The translations under genes were made by a program, and so were the position numbers. The notes under the pieces are model-generated. The model ran no database searches, was not told the DNA's origin, and saw nothing but the letters and a program-made list of their open reading frames with translations. 64,000 nucleotides of DNA from Protonemura montana (Eukaryota > Arthropoda > Insecta > Plecoptera > Nemouridae), in NCBI GenBank assembly GCA_947568835.1, contig OX387602.1, positions 13,753,021 to 13,817,020 of the forward strand. The letters are read 5' to 3'. Below are positions 36,781 to 47,962 of the stretch, piece after piece. The stretch's first letter is position 1. Every line of letters begins with the position of its first letter.

Positions 36781-38947
36781 TCATCCTAGATCTGCACATG
36801 AGTTCTTGAAATCAAGCACATACTTCATCCCCGCAAATCCTTGAGTAGTCATCGTATTCATAAGAGCCTCTTTAAAATCAGTAAAGGGCACCATCTTATG
36901 CAAAGGTGCTTTCAATTTGCCGTCGACTATCAAATTGACAATATCGTTGAACATTTCCATACGTTCCGGTTTGTCTTCGTTCTCTTTTCCCCAGCGTGTC
37001 ATCCAATAACCTCTGATCGAGACATCTTTGAAAATGAGCGCCGAGGTAGGTACGATGACGGGTTCTCTCGACATGCCGCCGTACGTTACCATGAAGCCTT
37101 TCGGGCCGAGGTGGCGTAGCACCTCCAATGCGTTCTTGCCACCAACGCAGTTCAACGCGAGCTGAGGACGTGGCAGCGCAGCCTTCTTGAAGAGTTCAGT
37201 TTTTCTGGAAAAGTAAAAATTTTAAAAATTGTATTGAATGCTTGAGCTGAGAGAAGTACTGTACTGGAATATTTTTTCAATCAAAATTACTTAAAGTAAA
37301 AAACATAAATTAAAAATTAGTCGTAAAATAAATTTCACAAACTTATACGAGGAAACTGATGGATTGCTTTTCTGATATTTAAGTTTAGAATGGCAAATAC
37401 AGTTGCACAATAGGGAATTTCTCACTCCAAGTGAAAACTTGTAGCTATTAATGACTTGTATAGACATTCTCATAAAGAAAAATAAAAAAAATCGTCACTT
37501 ACTGAGGAAAATTGGGTGGTCTAACAAAGTGCATGAAAACAAGTTCTTATAATATCATTGCTCATTCAGCAGCTCAAATTAGTGACCGAATTTAATTCTA
37601 AGGAAAGGTGAAATTTCAGTGCCACAAGGCTGAAACATAACGCACCGAGGTTGAAATGGTTGATTACGACAGACAAAGAAAAAACTCCGATGCTGCCCTG
37701 TTTACTTAAAGATAGATCATAGATAAGCCACAATCAATCATTTCTGCTTGAGTAAGTTGTGTTTCCTTCTTTCCTCACCAAATATTTCACATTTAGATTT
37801 GGTAGTTTGTCCTCTTTGTCGTTTTGTCCTTTGTCCCAAATATTTTATATTTAGATTTGGTAGTTTGTCCTCTTTGTCCTTTGTCCCAAATATTTTACAT
37901 TTAGATTTGGTAGTTTGTCCTCTTTGCCCTTTGTCCTCTTAGCTTTCATGAATCCAGAGCCAGAAACATTTAAATTGTATCAAAATATCATCTTTTGAAT
38001 ACTTGATGTCCTAACAGTTAGTCTGTAATTTTTATCAAAGACTGGGCTAAGTTTTACCTTAGCTCCTCCTCTGTAAGCACGTGCGTTGCACCAAGATCCG
38101 TGAGGAAACATTTAAGCTCATCAATATTTTCTCTGTTTCGAACAATGTTCACAGAATTAATTCCCCATGCTTTGCATAACTGTATGACATTTTGTCCAGC
38201 AGCACTGTTTGCTCCATTTTGAATTACAGTATCACCTGGTTTCAGGGTTACAAAGTCTTTTAACATTCGGTAAGCGGTGCATGGATTGACAGTAATCGTT
38301 GCAGCTTCTACAATGCCAACTTTATCTGATATCTGTGAAAATAAAAAATAAAACATTTAAGTAAAGGTTTAACCAAAACTAAACTTAACGCAACACATAC
38401 AGTTGAGAAAATTCTGATACCTTGAGGAGTTCTGATGGTTTGCAGACGGCTACCGTTCTCCATGTACCCCAACCAGAAAAGTTTGGAATCACACGGTCCC
38501 CTTTCTTCATGCAAGTCACTTCGCTGCCCACCCATGCGATCTCTCCGACACCTTCATTCCCACCGATAGCGGGTAGTTTCGGTTTCACTGGGTAAACTCC
38601 TTGAATTGTGTTGATATCTGCTGGATTCACAGATGCAGCTAGCATCCGTACAACAACCTATTAATTAAGAATAAACCAAATGTTTTCAATGTGAAGTGGG
38701 ATCAAGATACAATAAAAGAATACACCTTGCAATCAAAATGTTCTAAAGAGTAAGGTTAAGGTCTCACCTCTGTAGGTTTTGGTTCTTGGAGTTTTTCTTC
38801 TTCAACACAGATGACTTTTGCAGGCTCGCCATATTCAGAATAAATCAATCTTTGCGAAAGATTACTTTGGTAACGACGACATGACGAAGCATTGATTAAA
38901 TACAGTTTTGAGTAAATACCAGAAAACCTCTTAGCCAGCGACGCCAT
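36781..38947 (-). CDS. MECR: mitochondrial enoyl-[acyl-carrier-protein] reductase (trans-2-enoyl-CoA reductase)
   Basis: Four exons (38768-38947, 38421-38657, 38058-38332, 36781-37204) give 371 aa, close to the human length. The enzyme uses NADPH to reduce trans-2-enoyl-ACP in the last step of mitochondrial fatty-acid synthesis, which supplies octanoate for lipoic acid. The N-terminus MASLAKRFSGIYSK is basic, rich in hydroxylated residues and free of acids, fitting a mitochondrial targeting peptide. Residues ~70-83 (VNPADINTIQGVYP) hold the family's catalytic tyrosine, Y82. GGNEGVGEI, NPCTAYRML (155-163) and the nucleotide-binding loop NGANSAAGQNVIQ (178-190) are typical of this MDR-superfamily branch, as are LALNCVGG and MVTYGGMS. 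The only upstream alternative in frame is a TTG, so ATG 38947 is the start. Intron 3 carries a minisatellite. Confidence 0.95.
37778..37940 (+). repeat. minisatellite in MECR intron 3
   Basis: Three tandem units begin caaatatttt(c/a)(a/t)at and share ttagatttggtagtttgtcc. Units start near 37779, 37837 and 37887. The second is 50 bp; the first is 58 bp because of an extra gttttgtc. The unit itself contains shorter tttgtcc repeats. Confidence 0.85.
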
Positions 38948-40746
38948 GACACACGTGCGAATCAACTCTGATACCGCCGCCCTCGGCGCGAAGTTTAATT
39001 TGGTTCAAAATGGAATCAACCAAGGCGCCTAGAACCTTGTTCTTCTGTTTGTACGAACGCAGTTCCAGCTTCCAGCTTTAGATGATTTTGCTATTTATCT
39101 ATCTTTCTGTCTTTTGATGATTTTTCTGTTATTACAAATTGTGTGAATGAAAAATGAGCTCACACTCGTGGCGGTGACTCACAATCTGAGAGGGAAAGCA
39201 TGCTTATTAATTAGTGGCGGACTGGAACGGACATTTGGTTTTGAGGCCTTGCAAAAAAAAAAAAAAAGATCTCAATTATTTTCCCAGAGGCTATGTTTTT
39301 AAACTTTAGAGCTGGTAATTTTGTTCGGACGTAACATACAGAAATCGAAGCAAAATGTGTTCGAATGGTGGTCTTTCCATGCAACCGCTACCAAAAACAA
39401 TTGGATTTTGGGGGCACAATAAAAAAATTAAAAACTCATGTTTAGGAGCATATCTTTGAACGTTTCAAGATTTCATTTTTAGTTCTGTGGAGCTCATGCC
39501 CATGCCCACATTATATCAATAATATAAAACATTCCGGACTGAGCCAGCCTCCAGCTTTATAAATCTGCAGAATCCCACCCTTCCAGGCCATAACTGTCAC
39601 TGACTCATGGTCTTAGATGACGTTACTAATTCTAGGTCAGTTTCGATTTACATTTTTGGGTCCGGTGCTGGATTCCATATCGGCGCACCGGCCTCGTCTA
39701 TTATCGTTTGCTTGCAGATATCTGTAATCAATAATATATCAAAGTCAATAAATCTGATTACTCTGACCACTGACCAAAATGTTAAAAGAAAAAGCCACCA
39801 GGATACCGCTTTTTAATTTCCTATTCCAAACGTAAACGTACAACTGCATGATAGAACTGGCACTGTGATAAGCTTTGCGATAGCTGACGGGCATATCACA
39901 AATGCGCATGCCACGACCGACACCCTTACCTGAACCCTTATACCTCATACACCTCAATAAACACTCATTGTAAATGGTACCTGATGGTTAACCATTCACA
40001 AGTTCCCGGACATTGCTGCTTAACGTTGTGCAATTCTAACCTATGTGAATTTGATTGTTGATAAAGTCATGTTCGGTTGCTTTGCATGCCAAAAAAACCA
40101 CTAATAATCGTGTTGGAAAATTCCGTCATACGCCTACTCAAAAATGTAATTACTATACAGACACCCTTTTAACTGAATGAACGTGAATATACAAATATGT
40201 TTTTAATTAATTAACTATCCGAGTGTTAAGTTCATCACCAAAGTAAACCAGCCTCAAAAGACTGATAAGACATGAATGCGATAAGAATGTCAACAGCAAT
40301 TTCCACATCCTTTTGACGACAGAATAACCCTGAAAAACCTATACCCTATCCTGCAAAAACCGGTGAAATGAAGAGCAATTAATGTGGTGAAAAATGTGTG
40401 TGATGTGTCACAATGATTCAACATCAGGAAATGCTACGAACTTCCAGATACTACTGATAAGAGTTTGATGACAGTTAACCCTCGGTCAACCAACCGCACC
40501 CTCATATGCATCATTACTATGAAAACTGAAAAGTTTATTCCTTTGGGCCTATCACGTGGCAGACATGCATGCATAGCTGTCGCAATGGCAACTTCGGTTC
40601 GTAGAAAGCCGGACGCCTCTGGCGAACAAGTGCAGATCCCTACTGGGACTCGTAGGCGAAACATCACCTTTCCAACCGTGTGGTCTTCGAGCTCTGCCTC
40701 TGCGCCGCCCGTTGGCTAACGGCCGTACATCAAAACAAAACAAAAA
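38948..40746. other. intergenic between MECR and the GPCR gene (divergent)
   Basis: MECR reads left and the GPCR gene reads right, so both promoters should lie here. An A run at 39252-39266 and a CpG-richer patch at 40460-40740, just before the GPCR start, stand out. No gene recognised. Confidence 0.5.
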
Positions 40747-43241
40747 ATGGATTGTGAGTAAACTACATAATATTTATATTTTATAGTCTGATTATTAATG
40801 TTTTGTTTAAGAATTTTTCATCGATTGCTACAGATGTGGAAGGAATGATCATGGCCATACAACTTGTTATCCTTGAGAGAGGAACACATTTATTGCGCGA
40901 TCAAAATCAATTGTCAAATACAAGTTCTGCTATCAATAAGAGTATGCATTTTTACATTTAATTTACTTCTCAAGATTTCCAAATGATAAGGATGAAAATG
41001 AAGAAATTGAAAAGTAAGAGTCGTTAAACTCAAGGGCGCACAGATTTTCTCAGTGGAAAGTGACAGTTGCAGGAAATCAATTAAATTGGCGTCACAAATT
41101 GCCCAGAGCAGCAACGGCAATATCGATAGCAATATCAACAAGCAATAGCAACAGCAATATCGATAAGAAACCATGTCATTCCTCGTCGTACCGACCTGAA
41201 AACTTTCTTTGGGGTTGTAACTGACGTTTTTCCGCAGCGGGTTTGGCCCTGCTTCTGGCAATCGTGATGTTGATGGTGATGGCGACTGGTGCCGTGGACG
41301 AGAGATCCACATACAACGTGCCAGGCAAGAAAGAGTCGCAAATAATTGACGCAAAATCCTGCGAGTGCCCCAACAGCAAGCTTCTTTGGTACCTCTCACA
41401 TCAGCATATCGTCGACGATGATGAAGTTGACCTCAATTTACGCGTAAGATGCAAAGTTCGCCGACCTTTCCTACTGTATAAGATTGTTTGGAAGTGTGTT
41501 AACGCAATTCTCTAACACATTCAATATTTACGACTTGTTTCAGATTGACAACCCTGAAATACAAAACGGCGATTCATTGACTAGTTTTGTGTTTTCAAGC
41601 GGGGGAACTTTGATTTGTTCCACGTGTCAAAACAATTTTTGTGCCAAATTTGTATTTCTGAACGTGGCCCAAACAACGGAGCTACAATCAAATACAAGTG
41701 TTTCAAACAAAAATTGCAACGCACTTATGGTATACGATTCGCAGCAATTCAAACTAGACGTTGAATGCGTCGTAAAAAAAATTATCAAGTTGACGCCCTT
41801 CGTGAAGAGCTACATGCAAGATGCTAATATTGTCTTGTCCACTAGCGAAAATGGAAAATGCTCGCCATTGAGAATATTTGTCCCAAGCTTTGCTGAAGAT
41901 TACATCTCAAACTTCACTGATCGGCTCATTATTAACCAAACAACGCATTTGGCAACAAAAGAGAACATTTCCCTGTCTGTTAGCAAAACGATGACTATGT
42001 TTTATGAAAACCCATGTCTTCGAATTCACAACACCACTCGCACGATCGACATAAATTATTCAAATACCAGCGAAAAAGTTCGTGACATCGAGCGGTTGTC
42101 AGAAGTATTGTTTGAAACGGTCGCACCTAAATATCAACCGTTTGTTAGGCGGCAATGCGAATTTTGGAACTTTTCCAAGAACGTTTGGAGCGCTACTGGC
42201 TGTGAAATCAAGTACCAACCACAAAGCGGTTTGCTATCTTGTCAGTGTTTAAATTCTACTTACATCACACGGTCTGTGACCAAAGCCAGGTATCGAGTAT
42301 CTGAAAGAACAACCGACAAACTGCATTACTATCAGTCGCTAGTGATCTACGTACCACACATACAAAATTACTTGGAGCTCGTAGGGTACCTAGTTTCTCT
42401 ATATGGACTCGTTGCCATAGGATTGACAGGAATATTATTCCCTGTCTGGCGGAACGAGCTAACCAATAAAATCTTGATGCACATGTCGGCTGCTTTGGGT
42501 CTCAACCTCTTAGTGTGCATGGTGAGCGACGTAATTTATAGAAACAAAATCGACGACAATGTTTGCGTGGTTCACGGGTTTCTCAAACAGTATTCCTTCT
42601 TGGTCCGGTGGTGTTGGATGCTTGTAATGGGAGTTTTGCAACTGAGGCGGATAGTCACAATCTCGGGAACGAAAAACACGCCAAATCTTCTGATGAAAAT
42701 TGCTCTTTTCGTCTGGGGCGCCCCACTGATAATTCTAAGCGTTCTTTTATTCTGGGACCAGGAAGAGCATTGCTGTTGTCCTAACAAAACGATTGCGTTC
42801 TGGACTATCACTTTCCCTGCCGGTGCAATAATGCTTGCCAATTTGTGCATGTTCGTGGTGATAGTCTGTCGGATAGTTTCCTGTTGTGGTTGGGGCAAAA
42901 TGGATGCCCTGAAAAGGCACGGGGTTTCTGACAAAAAGGTGGCTTGGCGTAGTCTCAGGACTCTAGTCCTTCTTCTGTTCATTTTTGAGGTGCCATGGAT
43001 ATTTGGGTTCATTTACGAACTCACGTCCTACCAAACTGTGTCTCTAGTAGTTTTCCAATACTTTCTCGTCACTTCGCATGGGTTTACGATGTTTATCTTC
43101 TTTGTTGCTGCTAGCGCTAGGGCAAGGTCGTATTGGAAAAATTATAGTCTAGTGTTTTATTGCATTATTTGTATTTCCTTTATGTGTATGATTATCATAA
43201 TGCTTTCGTCCATGGCTTTCTATTTCTATCACTATGCTTAA
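40747..43241 (+). CDS. adhesion-type (family B) seven-transmembrane G-protein-coupled receptor
   Basis: Exons 41238-41443 and 41544-43241 are clear. A 7-base first exon, 40747-40753 (ATGGATT followed by GTGAGT), supplies the only in-phase start found. Together they encode 636 aa beginning MDSGLALLLAIVMLMVMATG, a good signal peptide. The extracellular part has many cysteines and N-x-S/T sites. A GPS-like motif lies before the membrane region: CEFWNFSKNVW, then GC, then CQCLNST at residues 304-310. This is the C-x-C-x-HLT position, but HL is replaced by NS, so self-cleavage is probably lost. Seven hydrophobic segments run from about residue 348 to the C-terminus, and the cytoplasmic tail is very short or absent after TM7. 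The family senses extracellular ligands or adhesion. A methuselah-like receptor is the main alternative. The ligand is unknown. Confidence 0.8.
41105..41168 (+). repeat. short imperfect repeat in GPCR intron 1
   Basis: Words agcaatatcgata and agcaatagcaac recur three to four times shortly before the exon 2 acceptor (tttttccgcag, ending at 41237). Confidence 0.6.
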
Positions 43242-43435
43242 TTAGCAAAATCACAAGAGTCACAGCAAAATATTCCAATATAGAGGCACTTCATACATTT
43301 GAATCTTAAGATCACATTCGAAAAGTGGTCTTTTCTTCTTAAAAATGTCAGTGTGTCCAGCACTAAGCTAAGCTTGCGTTCTAGCGTCATTGCATCACAC
43401 TATTTATCAATAATATCATACAACGCATTTATCAT

Positions 43436-43441
43436 TTTAAT
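43436..43441 (-). terminator. possible OSCP1 polyadenylation signal
   Basis: ATTAAA on the minus strand, about 54 bp after the OSCP1 stop; a common variant of AATAAA. Confidence 0.4.
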
Positions 43442-43494
43442 ATTTAAAACCGCAGTGTACAGTATTATGTGGTTTTATGTCAAACCGATCGTTA

Positions 43495-46400
43495 TCATGT
43501 GTCACTCAATAAATCTAATAAATCATCATCGTCGCTTGGTTTCGCATCGGAACTGTTGTGGTCCATTGTCATCTCCCCAAACACTTTCTGCAGTTCACCC
43601 GGACATCCCTGGCGACGGGCGTCGAACGTGACGACGTCTCTTGCTTCTTCCCCGCCCCTCCTCGCCGTCGCCTCCCTGAGAAACACATTACTTAATCAGG
43701 ACATTATATTTTAAGAGAAAGTAGGCCGAGACAGCTCAAGAATCCGAGGTTATTAACCTATGACTAAAAACTATGACTGCACTAAAAACCCCAAGATCAA
43801 TTTTGCAAAATCGCTGCTCTTAAACTCAAACGCATAACGTGGAAATTGAAAAGCTATGGTTACTCGTTGTCAACTTTGCTAGTACATCAACTTTCCAGTA
43901 ATAAAACGATAATTAGATACCAGGTCTGCACTTAAATATGATTCTAAGTCCTTCTACTTGCTTCGATACTTTCACAAGATACAAGTAAGCGTAGAAGTGA
44001 TCAGATATTGAATAATACTTCGACATCGTCTACGTTTTCTGCGCGCTAAAAGGTAACTTTTTAATTTTTACCATTTAGAGTGAGGCGACAATACCTTCAG
44101 CTAAACTTAGACTACATATACAATAATAACAATAAAAAGTGCACCTAAAACTGAATGCAGACTCACTCGACTGGTATTTCCTCTGGTTTGAACAGATTCA
44201 CGTAGATGAAGTCGTTCTCGTCGTCACAGAGGTCTGTTGGCGCTTGCGAATTCTTGCCGACTAGTTGAGAGAGAAGTAAAGAGAGCTCCGCTCTCCCAGG
44301 GTACAACATATCGGGGCAGTCAGCATCTGCAGTACTTCCTTGTCCGGGACCCTGAACCATGGCCTGTACCACGTAATCCGGCTCGTTAACTCGATGGATG
44401 CAGTTTTCCTCATGGCACACTGAACCGCTGGGCGTGTAACTGCAGACACAACAACATTACACAATGTATTTATATAGGAATATATTATTTTGTTGTCCTT
44501 TTGCCAGGACGTCTTATTGGATGCCAATTGTTTACATTATCATGAGAAGACATTTTTATGCAAATTACAAAGCAGATGACACATTATTTCAAACACGCTT
44601 ATTTGCGTTCAATTTCTTTTGCATTTCCTAGGGGGAGATGCACAGTTTTTTTTTACCTGTGAAACCGATTAATAATTTTGGGAGTAAATGTGGGTTTTAA
44701 TAAATCTTATATCTTAGCCCCAGGGAGTCAAGTAGGTATGTAAAATCAAGGCTTTCCAATTTAGAAAAAATTACTTTGTTGAATATTTTTTGATGTGCCA
44801 GTTTTCACAAATGTAGCTTGTTTGAGGTCAAGATAATATTAAAAGAAACATCGAACTCACATGTTACATCCAAGACGAGTGCCCCTATCACCGTTTAACT
44901 TCATAGACCCTTTTGTGGAGGCCAATGAGAACGATCCTCCGGGATAAAATCGTTCCATCCTGTTTACCTCTCCATTCGTGTCGAAATACCTTATAAATCC
45001 TGGCACCTCGCAATCTACAAACAAGATGCGCCATCTGACTAGGACCAGTACAATTTTTTACATGCGAGAAAACGAACATTTTCGCATAGACTATTTTATA
45101 TTACCAGGATGAATTGTTCGTATCAAAGGAATTATGAACCGCCCTTCCATGGTTTGAACATTCTCTCTTAAAAATACTGACACTCGAATGTTCACTCCTT
45201 GAAGGAAATTGAGCAGGCTGAGTCGAAGGGTCTGTAATTGGCCGCTCGACATGTTACCATAAATCTGCAAAATATCATATCACAGTAATATTAATACCTA
45301 TAAACTGTTTTTCCATAAGATTATATGATTATATATTAAAGGCTTTTGAATATCTGTACGTGTATGTCAATCGTTGAGGTAAACATTGGTAGAGATTCTT
45401 TGAGCATGAAAAGGCTCAAAAGCGAGTAAACCTACGAGAAATATCGAAATTAAATTTCATAGGACAGTGGCTTCACTTAACGTGATGTTCCGATACTCTG
45501 CATTTTTGTCGGTAAGGTAGTCATTTGGCCGCCATGTTTCACGCAGAGACTGTAACATTAACGTTGTTTCTCTACCTATAACCTGCACACTCAACGGTAG
45601 AACGTTTTTTTCTGTAGTGCCTCTATAATTTAATTGGCAAATACTACCAGGCGTTGTTTTACTGCGTAAAAATCCGTGTGGACAGTCGTTCAGACTTTAA
45701 AAGGTTGCATTTTTCCACAAACGTTTATACTCTCCCACAGAAAGGCTTACTCAAAAATTCTTGAAAATATCGAAATTTGGGCAATTGGCCGGTAATAAAC
45801 CAGCCTTCTTAAATTTAATTCAAAACCTTGTTGTTATTTTGTCTTATTTTGGCTTTGTCTATTTCTAATTAGAACATTTTCTTAATTAGTTTGTAATCTA
45901 CTTCTGATTGATTATCAGCAAACTTCCTTGCTTTCAACTTTCAAGTAGGCTTCGTTTACTTTGATGGCTAATTCTTGTAGTTCTCCAGTAAACCACTCAT
46001 CATTCACTCATTGTCCATGTCCACATTCATTACTCAAATGCAATCAACCACGACGACCAAGGTGACTGCTACACATCGAGTGAGTCAATATCCGGGAGTA
46101 TTAACCGCAATGATCACAGTCGTAGAAAAAGAAAGGAGAATTTGCAAGTTTTTTGAAAATGGTAAAAAAAAACATAAGGGTGCACGGGGTGTCGTCAGTT
46201 TAAATCAACTTTCTATTCAACTTACTAAGTGACTTCAGACATAACGTATACGTACTACTAAACCTGCAATAGAAATTTCCCAATACCCATTTCTTAGTAA
46301 CAACAATTCGCGAAACCAGGGAATTCCCCATGCAAATGTAGCAATGCAACGTAAAATTGCCCCTAATTGGCACGCAACCAACAGCACAGTTGCGTACGCA

Positions 46401-47056
46401 TGGCAGTCTTGCATCGAGGCGCTTACCTCCATTATTTTCATGTACGTGCCATCAATCTGTTTGTGGATGATTGGCGTCGACACAAAGTCTCTCATGGCGT
46501 CCAGATGGTTTAAAGTGACGAGTATGATGTCTGATGGTTGAGAGCACATGATTATTTGATGCTTGAACACCATGGTCATCAGGTCATAGAGTTTCCCCAT
46601 GCTTTCTGTGTTCAGTCGCATGATGGAGGCGTGGGCCAGGTCTTCAAACAGCTGACGCAGAGCGGGTTTGTTGTACACTTCTTGCGGTTTGAAAAGCTCA
46701 GCAAGGAACCTCTGGTTCAGCATGATTCCGGTGATGTCGTTCATGACTGATGGAGAAAATTCGGTATTAACCAATCAGGGCCCATACATATTTTTTAGAT
46801 TGGCAAAAATAAATAATTCGAAACAAACGAACTCCACGTCGATAAAAAGTACTTGATATCACTACCCTAGCGAGAAAATGAGTTCAAATAATGCTAGAGT
46901 AACGTGTTTAAATTTAATGTTTTTTCAGTACATTATCCTACCTTTATGAGCTCTATCCTTCGGTATTCTTTGAGCTCGCAGTCGTTGGTCTAAAATGTAC
47001 AGCATCTCTCCACCAAGATTAAGAAACAACAAGGGTATTGTACGCAAACTCGCCAT
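43495..47056 (-). CDS. OSCP1: OSCP1 / NOR1 homolog (organic solute carrier partner 1)
   Basis: Six exons (46942-47056, 46427-46746, 45105-45264, 44861-45014, 44167-44439, 43495-43675) splice in phase to 400 aa; the human protein is slightly shorter. The N-terminus MASLRTIPLLFLNLGGEM and LYILDQRLRAQ is the highly conserved start of the family. LFKPQEVYNKPALRQLFEDL, HASIMRLNTESM and KLYDLMTMVFKHQI follow. The C-terminus ends in an acidic DDDDLLDLLSDT, like the vertebrate tail. The protein is soluble and conserved in animals with cilia. Vertebrate work links it to organic-solute transport and to cilia, but its molecular role is unsettled. The codon 34 positions upstream in frame is GTG, so ATG 47056 is the start. 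It shares a 906-bp divergent upstream region with SMYD4 and converges on the GPCR gene. Confidence 0.93.
43508..43522 (+). terminator. two polyadenylation signals of the GPCR gene
   Basis: AATAAA at 43508-43513 and 43517-43522, about 270 bp after the GPCR stop. They lie inside the last coding exon of OSCP1 on the opposite strand, so the two transcripts should overlap. Confidence 0.55.
45355..45463 (+). repeat. dispersed repeat, copy 2
   Basis: Copy of the repeat at 1356-1462, sharing tgtatgtcaatcgt and gaaattaaatttcata. It sits in OSCP1 intron 2 (45265-46426). Confidence 0.5.
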
Positions 47057-47962
47057 TTTAAATCTTTTCTTGAATCCACAAACTATTTGTATTTCTTCTT
47101 CCGGCGAGTTAAAACGGTACAATACATACTTTGACTGCTCGTGGCTAGCGCTGCACACTTTTAATATTGATTTTCCCCCTTCATTTAGACTTCCGTGACT
47201 AACTGGACGATCAATGTTTTGAATGGAAACGAAGTAGGTGTATTTTATGTTTCATGTGCCATGTGGTGGTGTGGTTGTCTAGAGCGGGAATACTTAACAG
47301 TTTCAAATCCCTCTTTGCTAACTGTTTTTTTCAAACTGCTTACAGCACAAGTTGTGCAGCGGCTAGAACTGAAGCCGCATGAAAAATGCAAGAGCAAAGG
47401 TTGTTATTGTGGTCGTTTGCGATTATTGTCAGTAATCACGCTAGAGTTTTGTAGTTGGCGCTGTATCAAGGTTTGCTGCTAGTGGATGCTGTGCTGCGAG
47501 CATGAGACAACGCCGGCTAGTGGGGTATTCGAGATCTAACTCTCAGACGGGTTCAGTGAACGACCTGCTTTCATATCGACAGGATTTGTGTGAAGTGACA
47601 TCTCTCGGCTGATTAAGCCCAGTGTGAGCGGTTTCCTGTGATGTTTGGTGTAAATTAACGGTGAATTATTCGCACATTGCAGTGTATGTGAGTTGTAGGC
47701 GTGCATTTAAAGATGCAAACTTCGATCTGAGGTGCACGCTGTCTGGAAATAGCTACATGCGGTCGACCAGACGGGGCAACCTACTTTTAGCTTTCAAGAT
47801 CGGATTCAACTAATGAGTCATGATATTTTAAATGCACCATGCACTACGCTGCTCAGTTATTTGTTATATTTACCACGAATTGTATGATTATCTGAGGTGA
47901 CTGCATTCAAAACAGATTTTATTTGATTGGGTGTAAATAATTAGAAACAATTGACAGACGAA
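47057..47962. promoter_or_regulatory. divergent promoter region OSCP1 / SMYD4
   Basis: The two start codons stand back to back with 906 bp between them, which probably includes both 5' UTRs and one or two promoters. No TATA box or other element could be fixed with confidence. Confidence 0.45.

Noticed and set aside
40747-43241. Methuselah-like receptor as the primary call for the GPCR
   Set aside because: A GPS-like cysteine/tryptophan pattern before TM1 fits adhesion GPCRs better; kept only as an alternative.
47057-47158. N-terminal extension of OSCP1 from an in-frame codon at 47158
   Set aside because: That codon is GTG, and homologs begin at MASLRT-like sequence.
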